Positions 33,421 through 43,775 of a stretch of 64,000 nucleotides of DNA are shown here, one piece after another. Origin of the DNA: Blepharisma japonicum (lineage: Eukaryota; Ciliophora; Heterotrichea; Heterotrichida; Blepharismidae); NCBI GenBank assembly GCA_949751835.1, contig CATKHK010000022.1, positions 310,001 through 374,000 of the forward strand. Direction: 5' to 3'. The translations under genes were made by a program, and so were the position numbers. Every line of letters begins with the position of its first letter. Positions within the stretch are counted from its first letter, which is position 1. The notes beneath the pieces are model-generated. The model made no database searches. It had not been told where the DNA came from and saw nothing but the letters and a program-made list of their open reading frames with translations.

Positions 33421-34476
33421 ATGGATCAGGGAAAGCCGCATATGAATTTACCAGTATTTCCTTCTTCTAATGAGCTAGAAATAAATGAAGCTTCTGGGGA
33501 TTCATCAGCTGAAGGAGATTCCTGTATGTTCGAGATTGCTGAAATTTTAGATCAAGTTGAAGGAAAAACTGAGCCTGAAGAAGATAAAGACCAAGAAATT
33601 ATCATAGTATCAGAATCTTCTCATAGATCAAAAACAAATGCAAGTAAGCACAGAAAATCGCTTGATATCTGCTCACCATCTTCAAGATTATCAAGTTCTC
33701 AAGGTTGTTCAAAGTCTCCATCATTTCAATCTGCAAGCAATGAAATCGCTTTTATAACGCAAGTGACATCAAATGATGCAATTAGATCAATTTATTCACT
33801 AGTATCATCTAAATTGCCTTTTTCTTGTAGCGCAAGTACAGATTTTACTGAGAGGGATAAGGCTGAAATCCAAAATTATTTTCAAAATAAAAAATATGAG
33901 TTTCAAGATGCGTTGGAAAAAGAAATACATCATCGACCTTATACACCGTATGAATCCCATAAACTTGAAAAAGCAAAAAAACTAAATAATAAAAGAGAAA
34001 ATAAAATTGAATTTATTTCGAAAAAAAATCAGGTCGAAGAAATCGAGAGGATACAAAATGCTAAAGAGGTCGCTAATTATCAGTTTAAGCAAAAAATTCG
34101 ACATAAAATAAAAGAAGCTACTCTAAGAGCAGAAAAAACTCAAAAAATCGAGCGGCAAAAGAAAAGAAGAGAAATAAAGGTGACTCATAAGCAAGAAAAG
34201 GATTTAATTATTGAGAATATCAAAAATTTCTATAAAGATCGAATTGATTTAATTAAAGACAAAATTGGTTCTGAAAAAAATAAAAAGCAAAGAGTTGATT
34301 ATGAAGAAAGAGTCCTATCATCTCAGCTAAAAAGGGAAAATAAAGAAATTAAAAATAAAATGCTTTATGACATAAAATTATCATTAGAGCAAGAAAAAAG
34401 AAATATTGATCGAAATTTACTGGAACTTGATAAGTATGAAGCAAAAATGTTAAGGAAATATAAATATGTAATTTAA
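33421..34476 (+). CDS. Coiled-coil hypothetical protein (351 aa)
   Basis: Intronless. The first ~150 residues are acidic and Ser-rich, of low complexity (EEDKDQEIIIVSESSHRS). From about residue 155 the protein becomes a long, very basic helix (KIERQKKRREIKVTHKQEKD) continuing to the end (ELDKYEAKMLRKYKYVI). No signal, membrane segment or recognised domain. The stop is 21 bp from the convergent stop of the tail-anchored repeat protein. Composition resembles cytoskeletal or axonemal linker proteins, but I cannot assign a family. Confidence 0.65.
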   Translation: MDQGKPHMNLPVFPSSNELEINEASGDSSAEGDSCMFEIAEILDQVEGKTEPEEDKDQEIIIVSESSHRSKTNASKHRKSLDICSPSSRLSSSQGCSKSPSFQSASNEIAFITQVTSNDAIRSIYSLVSSKLPFSCSASTDFTERDKAEIQNYFQNKKYEFQDALEKEIHHRPYTPYESHKLEKAKKLNNKRENKIEFISKKNQVEEIERIQNAKEVANYQFKQKIRHKIKEATLRAEKTQKIERQKKRREIKVTHKQEKDLIIENIKNFYKDRIDLIKDKIGSEKNKKQRVDYEERVLSSQLKRENKEIKNKMLYDIKLSLEQEKRNIDRNLLELDKYEAKMLRKYKYVI

Positions 34477-34497
34477 TTTGATTTTAAGTTAGATTAA

Positions 34498-36765
34498 TTA
34501 AGCCTGGGGATAGTAGTAATTGATGAAAATTCCAGCAGCAAAACATATGATTCCTAGCCAAATCATTTCAATTGATGACCTTTGACTTCCTCTAGATTTC
34601 AACCCATTCAGCATCTGCACACTTCTTTCAAGCTGATCTTTTTCCTCTTTCTGCCTAGAAGCCAGCACTTTTAAGTCAATTTCTTTTTTCATCAATTCTT
34701 CTTCTCTCTCCTTAATTTCTTCAATTTCTTCTTGCCAACTCCAATTATTTTTTGTATAAAATTCTTGTATTTGTTTTATATTATCTTGATATTGTCTAAA
34801 GGATGAATCATTTTCCCTGCTTTTTTCTTCAATTTTCTTTCTTAAATATTCTCTTTCATCCATTAAGCATCTTATTTCTGATTCTTTGTTTTCAATTTCT
34901 TGCTTTAAATTGTAGGAACCATATTGCTCTAATTCTTTAATGATTTTGTTCAGTCTAGCATTTTCTTCAATGATATTCGCCGTTGCTTGGTTTTTTGATG
35001 CTTTTAGCTGCTGATTAAGATCTTCTATATTAAGTTCAAGAACACTTATATTATTCTTGTGGTCGTTAATTTCATCACGTGCCATTTTTAGCTCTTGAGT
35101 TAAGGATTTTATTGTGATATCTTTTTCATTCAGCTGTTTTTGTAGCTGAAGAAGCTTTGGCTTATCTTCAAGTTGAGAAATAATTTCTTGGTCTATTGAG
35201 GAGAGTGATGATCTGTCATTTATTGGTGATACAATTTGAGGAGTTGGCTGTAATTCTCTTATTGCTTGTCTTGGTGTTGGAGACTCACTTTCATCCCTTC
35301 TTCCTGGGGTTTCAAAGCTAGGGCTCTCTATTGGCTCTTTAGGCTTGATAAGTTTTTGTACTTCGTAATTTAGGAGAAACATGATTTTATTAGCTTTGTC
35401 CTTTTTATCTGGCTGAGCTTCGTTAAGTGTTTTGGTAACTGCAGCTAATTGATTATTAATGATATTACTTTTGATGCTTTCTGGCTTATCTGCAATAGTT
35501 TGAAGCATTTTTTTAAGTAACTCTTCAGTGATTTGGGCTTCAGAAAGCTGTCGATTATTCAAATAACTTTTTATTTCTGTTTCTGATGGAGGTTTATCAA
35601 TTTCTGCTGATTTTCTTTCTTCAAATTTCTTAATAAAGTTTTGAGTGTCAAATTTTTTGTCTTGTGGACGATTTTTGATATAATCTTCAATATATTTTGA
35701 CATTAAAACTTTTGGTGCTAAAGCTATTGAGCCATCTTGAACTTTTATTTTATTAGCAGATGAAGCAATGAACTCTGTATCTGAAGAAATTGAAGATATT
35801 TTATCAGGTTGCTGTCTTATTTTATCCTCTATCATTTTATTGAAAACTTCTTTTGCTTGAGGGTTTAACATTAATTTTTCTGGGAAAATTTCACTGCTTT
35901 CATTTACTTTTTTAGGGAAAGGATTTTCAATTTCTTTTTTTTCTTCATTTAAGAAGCTCTGAATGCGTTTGGCTATTAATGTATCTGGTGCAAATGGAAT
36001 TGTACTGTCATAATTTTCAAGCTTCTTTTTGATTAAACTAATTAAAGACTGATTTGTCGATAATGATTGATCTCCTGGGTTATTTTTCAAATGATCTTTT
36101 AGAATTCCTTTGAAAATTTCTTCTGCTTCAGGATTCAAATGAAGTCCTCTCATTGGCGATGAAGTGTGAGGAGCTTGCTCTGAAGCTTTTTTCTCCTTAG
36201 AATAATCCTCAACGAATTTCTTTATATAGGCCTTTGGAAGCTCTTCATATTGAGGATCAATCTTTTTCAGTGATGATTTTACATTATCAATAAACCTGTC
36301 ATCTTCTGCTATATTTTGGCTAGCAGCAAGCGGCTCTTTGAGTTTTTGCTCAATCATAGTTTTGAACAATTCTGTTGATTTTGCAGATATAGTAACTTTT
36401 TGAGGTTGAAATGGCTGAGGAACTGAATAAGGGCTTTGAGATTCTTCGATTTTTTGGATCTCTGTACTTAGAATATAAGTTGGGATTTTTGATGCTCCTT
36501 CATCGTGCTTTTTGAGCTGACTTTTAACAAATTCCATAAATAGTTGGTTTGTATGTAAGTCTTTTTGATTCTGAGATAATGCTTGGTCAACCAATTCCTT
36601 GAAAACTTTGATCGCGGGTTCTGAAATTTCTAACGGACTTTTCTCAGCTGAGCTTGCTTGAGACTCTGATATCTCTATAGGTACACGAGTAGTTTCCTGC
36701 TCGGCTTGCCATTTTTGGGTTACTTTGAATTCTTCCTGTCCCACCGATTGCCGCTTAGCTTCCAT
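34498..36765 (-). CDS. Tail-anchored protein with ~85-aa tandem repeats
   Basis: 755 aa, intronless. Residues ~46-380 contain four related repeats of about 80-90 residues. Each opens with a helix of the form xxxA-xEIFKxxIExxL (KVFKELVDQAL at ~53, ELFKTMIEQKL at ~131, EIFKGILKDHL at ~215, EVFNKMIEDKI at ~307), continues with a helix near FIxxxKxxLKK, and closes with LPKxYIxKxVEDYxK. A fifth, degenerate copy may lie near residue 400. A coiled coil follows (about 540-720) and then one C-terminal helix (IEMIWLGIICFAAGIFINYYY). I do not recognise the repeat. The layout, coil plus tail anchor, parallels the 1124-aa protein at 19720-23094. Confidence 0.75.
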   Translation of the reverse strand: MEAKRQSVGQEEFKVTQKWQAEQETTRVPIEISESQASSAEKSPLEISEPAIKVFKELVDQALSQNQKDLHTNQLFMEFVKSQLKKHDEGASKIPTYILSTEIQKIEESQSPYSVPQPFQPQKVTISAKSTELFKTMIEQKLKEPLAASQNIAEDDRFIDNVKSSLKKIDPQYEELPKAYIKKFVEDYSKEKKASEQAPHTSSPMRGLHLNPEAEEIFKGILKDHLKNNPGDQSLSTNQSLISLIKKKLENYDSTIPFAPDTLIAKRIQSFLNEEKKEIENPFPKKVNESSEIFPEKLMLNPQAKEVFNKMIEDKIRQQPDKISSISSDTEFIASSANKIKVQDGSIALAPKVLMSKYIEDYIKNRPQDKKFDTQNFIKKFEERKSAEIDKPPSETEIKSYLNNRQLSEAQITEELLKKMLQTIADKPESIKSNIINNQLAAVTKTLNEAQPDKKDKANKIMFLLNYEVQKLIKPKEPIESPSFETPGRRDESESPTPRQAIRELQPTPQIVSPINDRSSLSSIDQEIISQLEDKPKLLQLQKQLNEKDITIKSLTQELKMARDEINDHKNNISVLELNIEDLNQQLKASKNQATANIIEENARLNKIIKELEQYGSYNLKQEIENKESEIRCLMDEREYLRKKIEEKSRENDSSFRQYQDNIKQIQEFYTKNNWSWQEEIEEIKEREEELMKKEIDLKVLASRQKEEKDQLERSVQMLNGLKSRGSQRSSIEMIWLGIICFAAGIFINYYYPQA

Positions 36766-36843
36766 AATAAATTTTTATAAATCATCATATTTTATGGCAG
36801 CTTATTTATCAGAAAATTTTTACTTAACTAATTACTCTAAAAT

Positions 36844-38112
36844 TTAAACTTCCCAAGGTGACAGCTCAGTAGAACTTGATGATGAATTTTCAGTTTGCTC
36901 AGAGCTCTCATTCTCTGATTGGGTTTTTGTTGATGTTTCATTATAGCAGCTACTACAGTCGTCAGAATCAAGATCATTTACATACTCATCAACGTCTTGA
37001 ATATAGTTTATTGTCTTCTCTTTTCAGTCTTCGTAGTCCATTTCATCACCATCTTCATCTTTAGGTGAGTTTGAAGTTTTTGAGGTATCGTATTCGTCAT
37101 AGTCATAGTAATCATCGATTTGGTCTTCATCATCGACAACTTCTTCGCCATTTTTCACTTCATAGTAAGATTTATCTTCCTCCTCTTCGTCTTCCTCCTC
37201 CCCGTCACTCTCTTCTTCCTCGTCTGAAGTGCTATCTTGTGACAGCTGGAGGAATGTGGCTTCTGAAGATTCACTTGTGCTTTCTTCTGAAGTATCTGCT
37301 GATGTAGTTTCTTGAGAGCTGTCACTTTCAGTTTGTCTTTCTTCATCTGTTACTTCTTGTGTGTCACTTTCATCAGTGCTAGACTCTTCTGTGCTAGACT
37401 CTTCTGTGCTAGACTCTTCTGTGCTAAACTCTTCTGTGCTAGACTCTTCTGCGCTAGACTCTTCTATGCTAGACTCTTCTATATTAGATTCTTCTGTGTT
37501 AGACTCTTCTGAGCTAGTCCCTTCTGTGCTAGATTCTTCAGTGCTAGACTCTTCTTCAGAGCTTTCACTACTTTCTTCATTTTCAGCTTCTTGGCTTTCT
37601 TCACTGCTGTCGTTATCAGAAGCATAGTCCTCTGGAACTCTATCACTATCTTCAGTTTCCTCATAACTTTCTTCCTCATATTCATCATAATCTTCACCCT
37701 CATCATAATCAGTATTTTCATCACTGTCTTCTTCATCATAGTCGCTATAATCATCAGTTTCTTCACTATAGCTATCATAATAAGTAAGATCTTGGTCTGG
37801 ATTTTTACTTGAATAATCGTCTTCAGCATCACTATCTGAATAATAAACGTCATAAATCCCATCTGATCCAACTGAGCCAGAAATATCTTCTCAGTCTCCG
37901 ACTTCTTCGTCATAATCATAGTAGCTTTCATCTTCATCATAATCTTCATTATTTTCATTTTCATCATAAATATCTTCAGAATCTTCTTCTGAAAGTTGAG
38001 AAAAAAGTGTTGTGGAGGCTGGTGATTGGCTTGGATCAAGAAATCGTTGGACAGTGGAAAGAGAATATGCTTGGCTAAGGCATATTACTATTAGCAAGCC
38101 TGAAAGTTGCAT
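36844..38112 (-). CDS. Highly acidic secreted/lumenal low-complexity protein
   Basis: 422 aa with a signal peptide (MQLSGLLIVICLSQAYS) and two UGA-Trp codons (GDWEDIS and YEDWKEKT). After it, Asp, Glu, Ser and Tyr make up nearly the whole protein (YDEDESYYDYDEE, EESSTEESS). Residues near 186-245 are encoded by a 15-bp minisatellite (37376-37555, about 12 units) giving repeated SSTEE. Such proteins often bind calcium in the ER or in secretory granules; ciliate extrusome or pigment-granule content is a possible role, but this is speculation. No membrane anchor. The ATG at 38112 is required to include the signal peptide. Confidence 0.72.
37376..37555 (-). repeat. 15-bp minisatellite within acidic protein gene
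   Basis: About 12 consecutive 15-bp units with the plus-strand consensus GTGCTAGACTCTTCT; the first units are identical or differ at one base and the last ones diverge more. The period keeps the frame and encodes repeated Ser-Ser-Thr-Glu-Glu on the minus strand. Recent expansion is likely at the uniform end (37376-37450). Confidence 0.9.
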
Positions 38113-38565
38113 TTTTGCTATACGTTTTGTAAAGGTATTTTAAATTAATTTGAGGAAATTTAGATTTGATGAGATTATTGGATTGCGAGAAAATCAAAAT
38201 AAAATTTCTTGAGAGCTTGTGAATTTTTTATTATTAAGAAATATGAAAACAATTATAGCACTGAAATAGAAATTTATTATAGTTTGATATATGGAATATT
38301 AAATAATTTGAGATCTGGAATATTAAATATATCTTTGTTCAGTATTATACTAGAAGATAGCTAATTATATAGGCAGTTTCTCTTTAAAAATATCCAAGCT
38401 GTTTCTTAAACAAATTTTAATAATTTTAATTAAAATTCTCTTAATTAGATTTCTAAATTTGATTTAAATTATGCTCAAAATACACTTAAATTTTTTATTT
38501 TGATAGGAATTTTACACAAGCATCAGTTGATTATAAAAAATCATAAAAAAGTCTATCTATTAGAA
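38113..38565. other. Intergenic, 453 bp
   Basis: AT-rich spacer between the divergent acidic-protein and UVRAG/VPS38 genes. It contains an imperfect short direct repeat near 38290-38330 (a TGGAATATTAAAT stretch seen twice). The open frame extending the downstream gene to about 38500 has no ATG. No gene or RNA seen. Confidence 0.5.
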
Positions 38566-39732
38566 ATGTCTTTAGAATTTGATTGCTCATGGAAAGTTCT
38601 GACTTCTATCATTTTGCGTAACATCCAAGGACCTCCTTCTCCACTAGAGCTTCAAATATCAAGCTTATCTAAAGACTTCCAGCTAAAACTTTCTCATTCT
38701 CCCTCATGCAATCCTTCATGGCCAAATCTCAACATTTTTAGCTCCCTGTTTCCTATCTCAATAAAAATTTCTAATTCCTTTGATGAACCAATTTTAGAAA
38801 CTGTATTGGATCCAAAGCATATGTATTTTATTGCAAATGATTTATCAAGTCTAGAAAACTTCAGCCGCTGCTCTTGGCTGTTTGAATTTTCAGAAAATGG
38901 GTATTATACAAACCAAGAAAATGCAAAAGAGCTTATAGCAATCGCAAGCAATTGTTCCGCGCAGCAGAAACTCCAGGCGACTCAAGATGCTGTTTCAAGA
39001 GTCATTTCGTTTCAGGATCTTAAAAGGAAATATGAAGAGCTGCTAGGAGGGAGAAAAAGATTATCAGATCTATCACTGAGGCTAAAAGATTTAAGGAATC
39101 AGAGTTCTAAATTTCTCGTAAAGAAAAAATCTGATTTTTCATCACTGGGTATAAAAAAAAGCACAGAATCAGAGTTAAATGATATTCAAAAGTCAGCAAT
39201 GAACTCTGGAAATATAGAACAAAATTCTAAATCTCTTATCACTGATAACTCTGGGCAGCTTCAAGTTGCAGAAAAATTACTCAATGCTCACAATAAAAAA
39301 TACAAGTTAAGAAGCGAAAATACGAAAATAGAATTCAAAGAACTCCCTAAAAAACATGAAATCCTCCAAATTCGCAGACTAAAAATGACAGGAGAACTCT
39401 ATGAAATTTTTAAAGTAACTCGGGCAATTAACCTATTTTATGAGAATCCTGACGGAATATTAAATGAAGAAGAAAACAACTATCGACTTGGATACAGTGC
39501 ACACATTTTGCAAGCTTTATCTGATCTCTATAGGATCCCAGTAAGATTTCCTATGAAATTCAGAGGCTCAACATCAAGCATTTTTGCAAATGGAAAAGAA
39601 TTTCCACTGTATAGATATGGAAAGGCACAAGAACTAACAAAGTTTAACATTGCCATGCAATGCTTAAGATTTAACATAGCTCAAATTCTTGATATTGTTC
39701 CTCCTCTTATGTCATTTGATGATATTAATTAA
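38566..39732 (+). CDS. VPS38: UVRAG/Vps38, PI3-kinase complex II subunit
   Basis: 388 aa from the ATG at 38566, no introns. The N-terminal ~110 residues may be a C2-like domain, followed by a coiled coil (about 120-180) and a C-terminal BARA-like domain. The decisive part is the end: YRLGYSAHILQALSDLYRIPVRFPMKFRGSTSSI, KEFPLYRYGKAQELTKFNIAMQCLRFNIAQIL, matching the UVRAG/Atg14/Vps38 C-terminal pattern (GSxSxI...FPLY...F..A...L..NIAQ). With Vps34, Vps15 and Beclin 1 it produces PI3P for endosome maturation or autophagy. I favour UVRAG over Atg14 because of the C2-like N-terminus. Confidence 0.85.
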   Translation: MSLEFDCSWKVLTSIILRNIQGPPSPLELQISSLSKDFQLKLSHSPSCNPSWPNLNIFSSLFPISIKISNSFDEPILETVLDPKHMYFIANDLSSLENFSRCSWLFEFSENGYYTNQENAKELIAIASNCSAQQKLQATQDAVSRVISFQDLKRKYEELLGGRKRLSDLSLRLKDLRNQSSKFLVKKKSDFSSLGIKKSTESELNDIQKSAMNSGNIEQNSKSLITDNSGQLQVAEKLLNAHNKKYKLRSENTKIEFKELPKKHEILQIRRLKMTGELYEIFKVTRAINLFYENPDGILNEEENNYRLGYSAHILQALSDLYRIPVRFPMKFRGSTSSIFANGKEFPLYRYGKAQELTKFNIAMQCLRFNIAQILDIVPPLMSFDDIN

Positions 39733-39752
39733 TATTTATTCCTAAATTCTCG

Positions 39753-40751
39753 CTAAATTAAATATATTTCTTCATATGGATTGTGTAGATACATTACATC
39801 ATAACTTTGTAGTGAATGATTTATGTAATCATCATCGCTAAGAAAACGATTTGAATTTTTAGATAATTCTTCAGCAAAAAATCGGGCAAAATAATGCCCA
39901 ATTTCTATTGCTCTAATATCATGACTTATTGTTGAAAAGTAAAATTCATAAGCTGATTTTTCTGTGTGAAACATGAAACCATAAAATGGATACTTTTTAC
40001 CTTCAGCAAGAACAATATTTACTAAGCCTTGACGATCTTTGGAATATGCGATTGGCTCAAACATTTCTTGTAATTGAGGATATTCTAAATAAAATATACT
40101 TAAATAAGTGGCTGGGCTGATACCTTTATTGTGATTTTCAAATGTAATATTCCCCTTACTCATAAAGCTTAGTAATTCAAGAGGAGCATTTTTTAATATT
40201 TTTGAAGTTGAAGCTTTTTCACTGAAGAATAAATTTGTTCTATATCTCGTTGAATTAAAACTTTCCAATATATATTCATTTACTGCATTAATAAAAAGTA
40301 CCTCAAAACCTAAGCAAGTTCCGAAAATTGGGAAATATTCTCCATTATTATTCTTTTCAATGGCCTTTTGTATTATATACATCACCTTTCGCATAAATTT
40401 GCTATATTTCATTACTCCAGCAGCATCATAATAAACAAGAAGTGATCTTCCTCCTGTCAATAAAATTCCTTATTAAAGAGTACCATTGACTTTTGACATG
40501 ATACAATCAATTTCCTCATAAGTTGAATTATATAAAATCGATACTGGTCTTATTCCTGCTGATTCTATATGATCGACATATGAGCCTGGAAAATACATTG
40601 TGTATGATGAATTTGCTAAAACGTCCTTTCTCTCTATTGGTGTGGATAAGATACCTATGGTAGGAAAATAATTTGACTCAGAATTTCCTTCATTAATAAA
40701 AGAGAGGCAAGAAGCTGTGGATATAAAAATCGGAATCAGCAAAAATTTCAT
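39753..40751 (-). CDS. GGH: Gamma-glutamyl hydrolase (peptidase C26)
   Basis: 327 aa after removal of a 15-nt intron at 40469-40483; the splice restores VNGILLTGGRSLL, the INGxLxPGG motif of the family. A signal peptide (residues 1-16) precedes PTIGILSTPIER. The nucleophile elbow is FGTCLGFEVL (Cys) and the catalytic His is in GFMFHTEKSAYEF. The enzyme removes poly-gamma-glutamate tails from folates in lysosomes or after secretion. UGA is not needed. The match is unbroken from the first strand to the end; the end is convergent with UVRAG/VPS38 (20 bp). Confidence 0.93.
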
Positions 40752-41145
40752 CTTTAATTATAATCAGTGACTGAGACGTTAAAATAAACTACTTGATAAA
40801 AATTATAAAAGATTATAAATGAAAAGCAGCAAATAAAGATTATTTAAACAAGAAAAATAATTATTATTAGCAATAAGAATAAGTTCCAATCATTAAAAAA
40901 ACTAAAGTTTGCTATTGAATACTCTCTATGATCCAAATATGCAATTCTCTAGGCAAATTATTTATCATAAAAAACAAGTTTTTATATCAAATTTTAAATG
41001 TAGAATTAGAGTTTATCAGCCTTATATATCTCTTTGTTTTTTAACTTTTTTCATCATTTTATAATTTATACATCAAATTCGTTATCAATTTATTTTTGAA
41101 TATTTATTTATGCTAAATATAATTAATTCCTTAACATTCTGAGCT
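40752..41145. other. Intergenic, 394 bp
   Basis: Very AT-rich sequence upstream of the gamma-glutamyl hydrolase gene and downstream of the Cys-rich protein. No open frame, RNA gene or repeat was seen. Confidence 0.5.
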
Positions 41146-41841
41146 TTAAAGCTTAATATATCCATTGAAAATTTCATTTCTTCTTGTTCTTAATTGTCTA
41201 AAAGCGACAATAGCAGCTATCACAATTCCACACCCTAAAGTGATTTGACTAGTTTTCGTCCAACTTTCTTGAACTGCAGCTACAGTATTTTCACCACAAA
41301 ATTTTTCAATACACTGAGGAATGCAAGGATCTGCCTTCTTTCCTATGCATAATTCGTTACATAGATTTAAACAATCTGGATCTACCACAGTTTGGTCTTG
41401 AGTTTGAATTGGAATTGCGGGTGGGTTCGAATATGTGGAAACTGAGGTAATTTGGTAAGCTGGCGAAGGTTCTAGATTATTTGAGCTTGATTCCGGAGCT
41501 GTAGCATTTGAACTTGCATTTGAGGGTGGAGTAGGAATTAAATAAGATTTGCATCCGCAGAAATTAAAGCAATCGAAAAGTTTTTTTTCTTTGTTGCAGT
41601 CTTCTAAGCAATAAAGACTGCAGCCCATCTTCTCTTCAAACCATTTGATATCTTCATCAGTCACATTTCTAAAGTTAATCTTGTTATCTTCGAAATCTAC
41701 TGAAAACGCTTCTGTCATATAGGATGCTTCAAGACACTCACATTTGAGCTCACATGAAGGCTTGTCTATGCAATTTGGATAGCAAGATATTTTGCAGCTG
41801 TTAACGAAAGATAAGAAGCTCCAAAATAGTAAGACCATCAT
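41146..41841 (-). CDS. Cys-rich type I membrane protein
   Basis: 231 aa, intronless. A signal peptide (to about residue 15) is followed by a Cys-rich N-terminal module (CKISCYPNC, CELKCECLE, CSLYCLEDC, CFNFCGC), a Ser/Pro/Thr/Asn linker with possible N-glycosylation sites (NASSNAT), a second Cys-rich patch (CLNLCNELC, CIPQCIEKFC), a single helix (about 196-213) and a short basic cytoplasmic tail. Overall a surface or granule membrane protein. I do not recognise the Cys pattern as a known domain. Confidence 0.72.
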   Translation of the reverse strand: MMVLLFWSFLSFVNSCKISCYPNCIDKPSCELKCECLEASYMTEAFSVDFEDNKINFRNVTDEDIKWFEEKMGCSLYCLEDCNKEKKLFDCFNFCGCKSYLIPTPPSNASSNATAPESSSNNLEPSPAYQITSVSTYSNPPAIPIQTQDQTVVDPDCLNLCNELCIGKKADPCIPQCIEKFCGENTVAAVQESWTKTSQITLGCGIVIAAIVAFRQLRTRRNEIFNGYIKL

Positions 41842-42087
41842 TGGATTATATTTTCTGGCATTTAAGATCTAAGATTAATTAGAATTATTAACTTTTTTAA
41901 TTTTTTTAGCTGCTTAAATACGCATTGATTGCAACAGAACTATTTTTTTATATTTAATAGGGAAGAAAATGATAATTTAAAAAACTTTATTTTGAATGAA
42001 ATTATATGCAAGATTAAAGAACCATTTTTCTTTTTATTTCATCTGAATATTTATTTCCTAATGGTTCTTTATTATTCTAAATATACA

Positions 42088-43135
42088 TTAGATATTAGGA
42101 TTAAGCTCTTTTAATGCTTGTCTAAATTTATTCTCAGGAATATAATTCCCCACACAAATATCAGTTTTTTTCCTATAATGAGTGCTTCTTGCAGGCTTTG
42201 GTAAGCTTGGCAAACACGGCACTGCTTCCTCTGATATATCTTCTTCAAAAGATCTTTCATCAAATGTATCAATAATATATGTTGAAATACTATCCAGTGT
42301 GTCCATATCTCTTGGTTTATTATGATCTCCAGTAATTTCCATCAATGAAACATTATTCCCCTTTTCCAATATATTATATGAGTGTTTTATTGGAACCATT
42401 TCGTCTTCTGGACTGTGGAGTAAAAATATTTTTGATTTAATTTTGTCAATTACATTCATAACATTGACTTGGCTGATATAAAATTTACCAAATATCAAAA
42501 TTTCCTTCCTTAATTACAACTTTTCTAAGTCCACGGACAATTAAATTTGATAAAAAAGCTGGGAGTTTCTATATATAAATTACTGCATAGTTTTTGACAA
42601 GGTCTGTACAAAGTTCATCTAAGCTAGAAAAAGGTGATTCTGCTACCACAAAATCAATACTTTGATCTGAGCTTGCATATAATAAGCAAGCAACTGCTCC
42701 CATAGACCTTCCTCATAGCCCAATTCTAGTAATATGGGATCTTGATAAATATTCAATAACAGCACGTATATCATCTTGCTCAAAATATCCCATAGACAAA
42801 AATTCCCCTTCAGAGAGACCAGCCCCAGAAAAATCAAAGCAGAATAGGCTGATACCATTTGGTAAAATATAAGCAAGAGAATCTAAACAATCCATTCTGC
42901 TTCCTGAATTTCCATGGCAATAAATAACACAAGGAATGTTTAGATTTGAATTCTTTGGAATAAAATGTGAGCAAGCTAAATTCAATCCTCTTGAATTTTT
43001 AATTTGAATATCTTGACGGATAAAATCTTGACCAAAAATTTCAAGTCTTTTGGAGCCCAATTCAATGGTAGAATAAGTAGTTCTAATTTATAATTACCTT
43101 GGAGGACGGATTAGTAAGTTTGCTATTGTTTTCAT
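42088..43135 (-). CDS. Alpha/beta hydrolase, ABHD17/Bem46 type
   Basis: 333 aa with three introns: 43083-43097 (15 nt), 42569-42583 (15 nt) and 42473-42488 (16 nt). The first intron splits the N-terminal LIRPPRTTYSTIELG, a motif shared with plant and animal ABHD17-like proteins. The core has IYCHGNSGSR (oxyanion loop), GLWGRSMGAVA with the Ser nucleophile directly after a UGA-encoded Trp, LLHSPEDEMVP (Asp) and ITGDHNKP (His), so the triad is complete. ABHD17 enzymes remove palmitate from membrane proteins; animal members use an N-terminal Cys cluster that I do not see here. The tail is Pro- and Lys-rich. Confidence 0.88.
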
Positions 43136-43775
43136 ATTTTGAAATATTGTTAATAAAAATTTTAGAAAAAATGAATAAAATTTGGGAATTACTAGGGGGT
43201 TTAATGAGCTGGCAGATGCCACTTGAAAATTTTTTATTATTAATAAATTAAATAATTTTAAAACATTTTTATAGCGGCTGTCCTATAAATATTTTTACTT
43301 TAAATTTCAAAGAATGCACAAGTAATCATAAATTTTAAAAAGAAATACAATTACAAGTAAGCAAATCTCACGATAGATTTTTCAAAAAATAAATCAGTAA
43401 GAACTAGGAAATAAAATTATAAAATTAAGATGTCAGTCATGACATTGCTCATCTAAATTATTATAATAAAGATTTAAGCTATTAAACAAATACAAGAAAA
43501 TCGAAAGATTTAAAATAACTTTCGCACAAAATTTCATATCTATTTAAATACTAAGAAATATAAAATAGATAATAACATTTTTTAATCTTTTAATTAGCTT
43601 GAAATGATATTATAAAATTATACTAAAGTGGGATCTTTTGTATGCCCACTTTTAAAATAATATTTTTCCTCCAACTTATCCGATCATAATTTTGTCAAAA
43701 ATTAAATTTTTTTAAATAAAAGAGCCATTTTATTGCTTTGTAATTCATAAAATAGTTCTGACATTATTATTCAAT
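43136..43775. other. Intergenic, 640 bp
   Basis: AT-rich spacer between the divergent ABHD17-like and C2H2 genes. Only frames under 30 codons are open from an ATG. No RNA gene or repeat seen; it should contain both promoters. Confidence 0.5.

Noticed and set aside
37312-37627. Plus-strand ORFs of Leu/Ser/Arg repeats over the minisatellite
   Set aside because: Shadows of the 15-bp repeat; the minus strand has the signal peptide, the UGA-Trp usage and the full-length frame.
37479-38039. 186-codon minus-strand Met/Ile/Lys-rich ORF
   Set aside because: An alternative frame of the acidic low-complexity gene; composition is typical of a shifted GAT/GAA repeat, with no signal or domain.
38500-38565. 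Extension of the UVRAG/VPS38 frame upstream of its ATG
   Set aside because: It begins at TTG, with no ATG and no splice-like junction; the ATG at 38566 is taken.
41929-42114. 61-codon plus-strand ORF
   Set aside because: Short, Phe/Ile/Asn-rich, overlapping the end of the ABHD17-like gene; no domain.
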